Positions 1 to 8,000 of a stretch of 64,000 nucleotides of DNA are shown one piece after another; the first letter of the stretch is position 1; every line of letters begins with the position of its first letter. The notes beneath the pieces were generated by a model. It saw only the letters and a list, made by a program, of their open reading frames with translations, searched no databases and had not been told where the DNA came from. This DNA comes from Lithodes maja (taxonomy: Eukaryota > Arthropoda > Malacostraca > Decapoda > Lithodidae). The stretch spans positions 1 to 64,000 of the forward strand of contig JBAKBP010007930.1 of assembly GCA_037953745.1 (NCBI GenBank), read 5' to 3'. A program made the position numbers and the translations under genes.

Positions 1-250
1 GATTTTGAGACCTTTTGCCCCATTTCTTTGTCAATATCAAGATATTTTGTACCATATAGGTGTTGATTTTATACTGGCCAGCGCAAGCGAGCCTGCAATT
101 CTAGAAGGAATCGGCCTTTGGCCAGGACATTTTTCTATCGAAAAATGTACAAATTTATCTTGAAACGGAGTCTAGGGGGTGCTTCATGAAGGTCGAGCAA
201 GGAAACTGAAAAATAAATGAATAGATAAATATATAGACCAAAAACCAAGC
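1..250 (-). repeat. Dispersed repeat family X, copy 1 (runs off the left edge)
   Basis: The reverse complement of this stretch aligns with 1346-1600 and 43190-43450, including a segment meaning 'ttgtacatttttcg...aaaaatgt...ggccaaaggcc'. The inner end is a TTAA at about 250 followed by a run of C. All copies show TTAA next to a G/C run at this end, which suggests a TTAA-targeting (piggyBac-type) non-autonomous element. No coding potential is visible. The other end lies outside the window. Confidence 0.55.
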
Positions 251-515
251 ACTACCCCCTTAACCGTCTGACCCCAACAGTCGTACCTAAACTGAATTTT
301 TGTTTTAATGATAGCCAAAAGAAACTATAAAAGATCATACATCTAATGTGCATTTTGTGCAGTTTAAGAAGAATCTGTGGTAGTCAAAAGGGTTAAGTGA
401 GATAGTTCAAAGCCTGTTAATTGCTGGAGGCCCTTGATAAGCTAAATATAATCGTCTAATACTGTAGTAGCCAGAATAGAGTTAGAAGACCGGCACCAGT
501 ACATGTCTCCCTCAC
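251..515. repeat. Degenerate family Y MITE (TTAA type)
   Basis: This stretch contains eroded versions of both halves of the Y repeat. One half resembles 'gcagcttaggaaggatctgtgg' and the other 'aagctaaatataatcgtctaat...agccagaatag', each also found near 900, 38900, 39800 and 56600. Y copies are roughly 210 bp with long imperfect inverted arms and begin with TTAACCC. No gene is seen, and 516-715 holds nothing recognisable. Confidence 0.5.
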
Positions 516-715
516 TATACCATGCCCCAATTTATGATATTATAATAAGTGTTTAGGTGTTTGGATTTGGGTTTTGGCTGGTCCCAGAACGCATCCCCAT
601 TCACCCCATTAATTGTAGGGTTCGCTATATGATTTTTCTATTCAAGATCGGGTTTTCAGGAACGTAACCCAATCGTAAACCGAGGGAAACCTGTAGTCCA
701 GTACTGAATGGGTCG

Positions 716-1069
716 AGCCCTTTTATAAGCTGAATAAAATGGTCTAATAGTAGCCAGAATACAGTTAGAAGGACAGCACCGGTATAGAAGGGGTTAAGCT
801 GAATAAAATAGTCTAATAGTAACTAGAATAGTTAAAAGGACGGCACAAGTACTGCAAGGGTTAACCCTTTCTGTACCGGTGATGTCAGGTATAATGTATT
901 CTGGCTATATTTAGACTATTTTATGCAGCTTAGGATGGATCTGTGGTAGTTAAAAGGGTTGATTGAGATAGTTTGAAGCCTTGTATTTGCTAGAGATCCT
1001 TCCTAAACTGAATAAAATGGTCTAATAGTAGCCAGAATAGAGTTACAAGGCCGGTAGTAGAAGGGGTGA
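716..1069. repeat. Family Y MITEs: partial copies plus one complete copy at 859-1069
   Basis: The complete copy starts with TTAACCCTTTCTGTACCGG at 859. Its two arms are inverted relatives of each other ('tctggctatatttagactattttatgcagctta' against 'taaactgaataaaatggtctaatagtagccaga'). It ends in AGAAGGGGTGAC, a decayed GGGGTTAA, only 8 bp from the splice donor of P450 exon 6. Two 3'-half copies lie directly upstream. The TTAA target and CCC start fit piggyBac-superfamily MITEs. The full piggyBac at 30659-34948 has a similar but not identical terminus, so mobilisation by it is only a possibility. Confidence 0.6.
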
Positions 1070-1077
1070 CAACAGAC

Positions 1078-1192
1078 CGTCCATGGTGCAGGCTGGGTCG
1101 TCCTGGGTCTGGTCCATCTCCACCAGGTAGCTGTCGATGAGGTCCCTCGGGTTGTTGGGGTCCAGGGTGCTGCGGTGATCATCTACCACTTT
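1078..1192 (-). CDS. P450 exon 6
   Basis: This 115-nt exon is preceded by TTGTCATACAG and followed by GTCTGT. It enters in phase 0 after exon 5 and leaves in phase 1. It encodes 38 residues beginning KVVDDHRSTLDPNNPRDLID, typical of the region before the I-helix in clan-2 P450s. The intron upstream is 26.2 kb and holds the RTE-A nest. A family X repeat begins 11 bp outside the acceptor and a family Y MITE ends 8 bp outside the donor, so little of the ancestral flank remains. The donor GTCTGT is weak, which makes the exact 3' edge the least certain part. Confidence 0.82.
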
Positions 1193-1202
1193 CTGTATGA
1201 CA

Positions 1203-1610
1203 ATTAAGGGGGTAGTGGGTATTTATTACTCTATTTATCTATGTATTTACAGGTCTCGAGACGGCCACCCCCAGATATAAAAAAAAAAAAAAAAAAAAAA
1301 AAAAGTAGCCTATGTGCCTGAGTATATAATAGATAGATAGATACTGTAGATAGATAGATAAATTTTGTAGTAACCTCGCTATACCTCCATCAAGCTTAAT
1401 TAAAATAACCCCTAGACCCCCCTTCAAGATAAATTTGTACATTTTTCGGTAGAAAAATGTCTCGGCCAAAGGCCGATTCTTCCTAGAATTACAGGCTCGC
1501 TATTGCTCGGCAGTAAAAAAAATGAAACGTAAAAGGCACAAAAGGTCTTTTATATTGACAAGGAAATTGGGTGAAAGGTCTTAAAATGACACTTTCTATA
1601 ATGCAACTAT
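1203..1610 (+). repeat. Family X repeat, copy 2, interrupted by an RTE-A 3' tail (about 1248-1345)
   Basis: The repeat starts TTAAGGGGGTAGTGG and resumes at about 1346, matching copies at 1-250 and 43152-43460. The interruption contains 'tctcgagacggccaccccca', an A-run, then 'tatgtgcctgagtatata' and (TAGA)n. That is the same 3' end as the RTE-A element at 22380-22480, so it is a heavily 5'-truncated retrocopy. On the minus strand the C-rich TTAA end of X supplies the pyrimidines just upstream of the exon 6 acceptor. Confidence 0.6.
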
Positions 1611-1615
1611 TTCAA

Positions 1616-2230
1616 TTAACCCCTTGAGAGTTCTCTGCCATACCCATAGCTTACTCTGACTGTTCCTTTTACTTATATATTTTCTAGATCTCAAGTGACG
1701 GCGTCTCTTCCGTGGATTGATCTCCCTACTGCCAACCTAAAGGTTGGCAGACTGGGAGCCAAAGCGTCATATTTTTCCTTTGCACCTCAACTTTTGCTTC
1801 ATAATTGCTGAGGAGCACAGGGCCTTGGGTGGGGCTTTGGTTTCCAGGGCGTTTCCGCACCTCCTCAGCTCCCCGCCTTATAGTGGCTTCGGTCACCTGG
1901 GCTTTATTAGTGGAAAGCAGGGAGGGTTCTGTGGGAGCGCTCGGTTATGGCCTTGGCCTTGCTCGGGACCTTGGGGCTGTTCGGCCAGACAGGCTGGGGA
2001 ACAGCAACAACAAACAACCCCTTCACTAGCGAGGATAGCTTTTGTGTTCTTTCAGCTCTATCTAGATGATTTTATGCAGCTTAGGAAGAATCTGTGGGAC
2101 TAAAAACGAGTAATTGAGATATTTTGAAACCATTTAATAGCTCTACATCCTTACAAAGCTGTAAAACTTGTCTAATAATTACCAAAATACTGTATGTTTA
2201 AAAAGTCGACCCCGATAAAGAAGGGGTTAA
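1616..2230. repeat. Family Y MITE split by short retroelement S-A
   Basis: A Y start (TTAACCCCTT) lies at about 1616-1625 and the rest of the Y unit runs 2018-2230, ending AGAAGGGGTTAA. Between them sits an AAC-tailed retroelement. The 8 bases AACCCCTT occur on both sides of it, which fits a target-site duplication made inside the MITE. Confidence 0.55.
1626..2017 (+). mobile_element. Short AAC-tailed retroelement S, copy A (5' truncated)
   Basis: This is the same sequence as copy B (minus strand, 2733-3004 plus 12595-12844) and copy C (23637-23885). The shared part runs from 'tctctgccatacccatag' through 'gggagccaaagcgtca' to 'ggctgttcggcca' and ends in an (AAC)n-type tail. Copies begin at different points but share the 3' end, the signature of target-primed reverse transcription. 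No reading frame is conserved between copies. It may be a SINE or the 3' region of a longer LINE. It matters because it preserves the empty site for the LTR element in copy B. Confidence 0.65.
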
Positions 2231-2280
2231 GTGACACACGTTTTTGTCCCTAGCCGGGGAAAGAGCCCACGATCGTAGAA

Positions 2281-2400
2281 TTAACCCCTTGAGGATTATG
2301 ACGCGCTTTAGCAGTTCATTTTTGCTATCATTAGACCATTTGATTCAGCTTAGGAAGGATCAGAGGGTATTGCGGTGCTCATCTACCACATTCTATTATA
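2281..2400. repeat. Partial Y MITE fused to a P450 exon 6-like relic (2366-2396)
   Basis: From 2281 (TTAACCCCTTGAGGATTATG) to about 2365 this is the left half of a Y element. It then passes directly into 'ggtattgcggtgctcatctaccacattct'. Read on the minus strand that is a close match to the first codons of P450 exon 6 plus its acceptor AG. The relic is too short to code. Confidence 0.45.
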
Positions 2401-3004
2401 ACGAAGATACGTTGACAAATTTCTTTTCTGTTTTCTGGCTATTATATATATTAAACTAAGGATTTATGAAATTGGAGGAAATTTGTTAAGAGCAGTTAAG
2501 AGTTTTTATGAAGAGAGCAGAACGTGCGTAAGAGTACCCGGTAGGTAATAATGAGTTGCATGAATGGTTTGAGGTAAATGTAGGTCTGCAACAGGGTTGT
2601 GTAATGTCGCCGTGATTGTTTAATGTAGGCTATACTGTACAGTATATGGATGGTGTGGTGAGGGAGGTGAAAATGAGAACTATGGGTAGGGGATTGGGTT
2701 TAGTAGGAAAGAATGGTAGAGATTGGGAGTTGTTGTTGTTGTTGTTGTTCCCCAGGCTGTCTGGCCGAACAGCCCCAAGGTCTCGAGCAAGGCCAAGGCC
2801 ATAAACGAGCGCCCCCACAAAACCCTCCCTGCTTACCACTAACAAAGCCCAGGTGACCGAAGCCACTCCAAGGCAGGGAGCTAAGGAGGGTGCGGAAACG
2901 CCCGGGAAACCAAAGCCCCATCCAAGGCCCTGTGCCCCACAGCAATTATGAAAGGGAAAGTTGAGGGGCAAGGGAAAAATGTGACGCTTTGGCTCCCAAT
3001 CTGC

Positions 3005-4860
3005 TGTGACGCATGTCGAGTATGAGCATGCTGTACAGAACGCCCAGTCAGGCCCCACTCTCGCTAGGATCGTCAGGGCAGGAACTTTGGCTGTAGTCTG
3101 TGTAGAGTTTCCTAACTCAGTTTATGTGAACCGTTGTACTATAAGTATTATCATTATGTATTTTGTTTTCTTCTAAGTCAACGAGTTCTATTTTATATCA
3201 TTAGATATAAGTATTGTGTGTGGGACTTGTATGTAATGATGAGAGGAGAGAGAGAGAGATATTACGTGGCGGGGGTCAGTGAGTGCGCCACGCGGGCCGG
3301 TAGGCCTAATTCCCTCCTTCCTCCTCCCTTCCTCCCTTTCAGCGCGTGGGAAGTTCTTTGTCGATCCCAGATTGAGAGAGAATATGACGTCATGATTGCC
3401 AGTGGGCGGTCCTTAGTAGTTGGCGTTATGCTCACTAAAGGGCCGAGTATAAAAAGGGAGGTCCCGCCGCATTTTCCTCAGAACTCATCAGGCAAAGCGA
3501 CTTCTCATATCCCTTGCAACTATCCATATTCTTCCGACTGATGTGAACTTTCTCTACTCTCTGAACAGCCTATCTTCTTCCCTTCTCGTCCCTGTTTAAC
3601 CTCCATGACCCCTTTGGTGCAGATTTAGTCAGCCAAAGTATTATCGCTTGAGTTCTCACGAGATAAGTGCCTGTTAGATAGCCTATTTTTGGAAGGGTTA
3701 ACTAGAATAGGATTGATTGATGTTTGTTGCACTCGTATATGCATTTCCCTGTGTGCGATTATTCATGTTCCTGTTTTCTGCTGGTTTAGGCAATGCTAGA
3801 CTGGGATAGGGTTTCTGAGTTGTGATTTCCTATGAGTACTAGGTTGCGGTTGAACCAGTACAATTGCAACGGAGACGTGGGAAGCCTAGGGGGTCTTTTT
3901 GATTGTGTACCGTGGGAGTTTAGCACTGTGTTGCGAGTGAGGGCTTTTGCCTGTGCCACCCAACACTGTGCTATCTCATTTGCTTGACTTTGAGAGGATC
4001 GCCAGGAGAGAACCAGATACTAGTGATCTGGATCTCTCAAGAGAGCATCCCGTCAATTACCGTAATTTGGCCGCACAGTCTTAAGGACCTCGCTAGGCTA
4101 CGAGCCGCTTGCTCAGCCATTGTCTCTTAACCTTAGATATCCCAGCTAGACTTTGCTCGACCAGCAGATACAGCATAGTATTGAAGCTTCTCCTTATGTA
4201 TATTATTGTTTAAGCACTATTGATTTCATGTGTGGCACGCTTAGCTACTTCAGAGATTAGTGGCCCACGAGCACAATCTTAGTAGGCTATTGCCAGTGCA
4301 TTGTCGGAGTACTTCTTCTTAATGTTTGCCATATCCTATTGCTTATTCTTATAATTCTTCTTATGTCAATTTAAAGCCTTTAATTACCAGTGAGTTATTC
4401 ATTAAATTGCTGTTCAAAATCCGATACTTACTTCTTACGAGTATTCGAGAAGCATCTAACTTATCAGAAGATTCCTTGCTTGATGCTCGAGGACTATTGT
4501 TTAACGTAACGTAATAGTGCCGATCCGAAGTAGAGGGTGGAGGACTTCTTAAGTTCTTAGTTCAAGGGTGGATTACTTCGGCTTCGGCCAACACTATTCT
4601 TTAGTGTTGTAGTACTTTCTTCTTTGTTTGATTGTTGACCAGACTAGATAACTCCCGTCTTGCTATTAGTCTGTTGTGTGAAACGCTAGTACCGAGTTCT
4701 TGTATACCCCGTTATAGCAGATAGAACTCTGGAGGGTAGTGGCGTTTTTTGTATACTCATAGTCAGATTGTTTTTTTTTTTTTTTTTTGTTTTTTTTTTT
4801 TTTTTTTATACTCGAGTCCTGTGTAAGAGCCCTAGTGTACCCGAGTGCCCGGTCGTAACA
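3005..4860 (+). repeat. 5' LTR of Gmr1-like copy 1
   Basis: It begins TGTGACGCATGTCGAG and ends CGGTCGTAACA, with canonical TG...CA ends. It matches 10735-12590 throughout except 4751-4810, where an AT/poly-T stretch of the same 60-base length replaces GC-balanced sequence. Short open frames inside it (3134-3541, 4326-4514) recur only because the LTR recurs and have no protein-like features. Confidence 0.9.
3385..3480 (+). promoter_or_regulatory. LTR promoter: CRE palindrome, TATA box, initiator
   Basis: TGACGTCA, the ATF/CREB palindrome, lies at 3385-3392. TATAAAAA is at 3448-3455, and a CCTCAGAAC initiator-like site sits about 29 bases downstream of the TATA start. The same arrangement is in the 3' LTR (about 11115 and 11178) and in both LTRs of copy 2 on the minus strand (near 47510 and 55210). 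If transcription starts near 3477, the R-U5 part would be about 1.38 kb, which is very long. Confidence 0.6.
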
Positions 4861-4862
4861 AA

Positions 4863-4880
4863 TGGCGACCTTGCTTAGGA
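4863..4880 (+). other. Primer binding site of Gmr1-like copy 1
   Basis: TGGCGACC starts two bases after the LTR end. The first eight bases fit the 3' end of an arginine tRNA (...GGTCGCCA); the following bases fit less well. Copy 2 has the same sequence on its minus strand near 53778-53795. Confidence 0.6.
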
Positions 4881-5073
4881 TTTTGTGAACAGTATAATTT
4901 TTTGCAGAGTTGTACAACATTTGTTTGTTCGTACTTTAGCGTGCATATTGAAGAATATTTTTTTTTGTAAGGCAATTAGGAGAGCATTTAAGAGACTCCA
5001 GTTAATTTAGTAATTAGTGCTTACATAAGGGAGTTTAACACTTTTGTCTCGAGAATTTTTTGTGAACTTCAGT

Positions 5074-8000
5074 ATGTCGTGCCCTAGTATTGACGAGGAG
5101 CGAGAGATGCCATTTGAGGAGGTGCCGTTAGTAACTAGTGAGGAGGATGCTAGACTTTTTGTGAGTAAGCAGTACCACGTGACGGAGGAGAGGCTGACTG
5201 GGGTGAATGTTTATGGCTTGCACCTGATAGCCAAGGTTTTGGGTCTATCCAATGTGGGAGGGATGTCCAAGGGGGAGCTGATTTCCTGGGTGTTGCGTGG
5301 GCGACATGGGGTTTCGGAGGAGAGGGCGTTTGGGGGGGTTCCTCCCCAGATCCCCTCTCACTCGACTCCCACAGTGCCGTCCACTCAGTTGCCGGAGGTT
5401 AGCACTCTCCCACAGAGGGATGAGCATTGGAAGATTGGAGTGCCCTCGGGCGGTGCGTATGGTGGTTCCCCAGTTCTTGCCCCCCCTCCTTCAGTAGTGG
5501 CAGCTCCCTCTTCCGGCCTGTCTCCTGAGATGATATTTAAACTCGAGCTTGCTAAAATGGAGAATGAGGCTAGGAAGCAGGAGATGGAGAATGAGTCTAG
5601 GAGGCAGGAGATGGAGAATGAGTCTAGGAGGCATGAGAAGGAGATTGAGTCTAGGAAGCAGGAGAAGGAGATTGAGGCTGAGATTAGGAGGCACGAGGCT
5701 GAGCTTAGGTACGACTCAGAGAAATATTGTGCTCAAATAGATTTAGATAAGACTCGTGCAGAGTCGACAGGGATTCGGATGGGCCGTGAGGGCCAAGTAA
5801 GAGAACAGTCCTTGTCCCACTTAGTCAAGTTGGTGCCGGCATTTAGTGAAACTGAAGTCACAGAATTTTTTAATCGTTTTGAGAAGAAGTGTAGGGAGCA
5901 TAATTGGCCTGAAGAGAAGTGGGCAGCTCTAGTCTCCTCCAGACTTACGGGTAAGGGTCTGAAGGCTTATGATGCACTGCCTTTAGAGTCTTGCATTGAC
6001 TACCCAGAATTGAAGAGAGCTGTCCTACGGGCATACGAGTTGCAACCAGAAACATATCGATTGAAGTTTCGGGGTGTTACAAAGACTAGGGAGGCGACCT
6101 TTCTTGAACATGCCCGGGACTTAAAAGATGCACTTACAAACTGGACACGTTCTGAGAAAGCTGAGACGGCCGAACAGTTGACTGAGCTGTTTCTGCTCGA
6201 GCAGTTTTATAAGTGTACAGGTGCAGAAATGACTTTAACTATTAAAGAAAAGAATCCAAAAACTCTACAGGAGGCAGCTGAGATGGCTGACCTCCGGCTA
6301 TCATTAATTCGTGGGTGCGGGTCTGCCCAGCGTAGTGAGGCAGGTAACAAGGGGCGTGACGCCCCACCCCCCCGAGTTAGTAATATATCTTATGCAAACA
6401 AGTACAAGAGTTATGATACCAAGACTGACCACAAGACTAGCACCGTCCCATTTAAGAAGGGGCCGGGCCCTTCCCAGTACCAAGGGAAGCCCAAAGGGGA
6501 GTTAGAGTGTTATCAATGTCATAAAAAGGGGCACTTTGCAAGAGTCTGTCCTAGCAAACCACCTACAGCAGCTGTGTCTTTGGCCTGCAACATTGGTGTG
6601 TCTCTGAAGCCTTCTGAGTTTGCCCGGGGCAGTTCGTCAGAGGCTGAGGCACAGCCAATGCAGAAGCACCTGGGAGGCTCGAACCCTGCTCAGGATGTTT
6701 TTTGCGACCATAGAGGACGGGGTTGCGTGATGTGGGCGGGGCGCAAGCATGGAGTAGAGGTCTTGCGTGATACAGGTGCTTCCCAGACTTTGATGAAAAA
6801 CTTGACTGGCTACCCTATAAATGCGGCTCGGGTGGTGGTGGTGCAGGGTATTAATGCAACTCGGTCATACCCGCTGGTGCGGTTGGAGTTGGAGGTGGAT
6901 GGTGTGGCACGTGAATTGGATGTTGGGATTGTGGAGAAACTGCCAGTGGAGGGCGTCGACCTTCTTCTCGGCAACGACTTTGCAATGCCCGCTTCTGAGG
7001 TTCTACCCTTAGTCGTTGCCGAGAGGCCGGCCGACGTGAGTAGGGAAGAGCGAGAGTGGGTCGAGCGGTGCCAGGCACAACCCATGGCGTGTGCTGTCAC
7101 CCGAGCTCGGGCAGCTAAAGTGTCACAGCCTAGTCCTCCGTCTTCAGACCAGCAGAGGAACGATCAACAGGAGGAGGCTAAAGCTGGAGTTGGTTTTAAG
7201 AGTTTTGACTCGGCGGCTCTCCTGGGTGATTCAGTATTAGCACCATTACTTAGTTCTGGAGTAGCCCCTGGGCCTGTCATCGAGAGTGACGAGGCTGGGC
7301 ATGACGAGTCTCCACGACAGCAACGTTATGAACATCGAGAGAGACAGAGGGAGCAGCTCAGTATCGGGGAGGGTCATGCATTGCTCCGGGAGCAGTTAGA
7401 TCGCTTGGCACCCTCAGATATACGTCGGTTGCAGCTGGAGGACCCTGAGCTCCAAACGTGTGCTAATGGAGCTGTGGAGCTCGACGAGGACGGTGATGCA
7501 CAGCCGGGAGATTTTTTTTATTTAAATGGCATCCTGTATCGGCGTTTTCAAGACCCTAACCGTAGCTGGAAGATGGGGTCCGGGGTAGTGGACCAGTTGA
7601 TGGTGCCGCGGGAGTGCAGGGATAGCCTACTGAGTTTGGCGCATGACACACCGCTGGCAGGACATTTGGGGGTAAGAAAAACGGTGGCGGCTTTGGGGAA
7701 GTTGTTTTGGTGGCCGGGGATGAAGTCTCATGTGCAGTCCTGGATAAACTCATGTGATATTTGTCAACGGGTCGGGAAACCAAACCAAGTTATTCCTAAA
7801 GCTCCGTTGCACCCTATTCCTGTAATTGGGCCACCTTTTAGTAAGATTGTTGTTGACATGGTTGGTCCCCTCCCTCCCACAAAGGCTGGTAATAAATTTT
7901 TGTTAACCATCATGGATGTTGCCACTAGATACCCCGATGCATACCCCATGAAAAACGGCATGGCTAAGACGGTAGTCAGTAACTTGTTGTGGTACTTTTC

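Noticed and set aside
1744..2103. 119-codon frame and related frames at 2630-3058 and 23630-23950
   Set aside because: All three fall in copies of retroelement S in different frames and truncations; the apparent similarity is nucleotide repeat identity, not a conserved protein.
3470..3530. CTGATGAG on the minus strand, as in hammerhead ribozymes
   Set aside because: The following bases cannot form stem II, and the GAAA box is not maintained in copy 2, so the core is absent.
3134..3541. 135-codon frame in the LTR (again at 10864-11271)
   Set aside because: It is repeated only because the LTR is repeated; it overlaps the CRE/TATA promoter, has no protein-like features and is not kept in copy 2.
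4326..4514. 62-codon frame in each LTR
   Set aside because: Present in all four LTRs but low-complexity and in the untranslated leader region; no sign of selection can be judged by eye.
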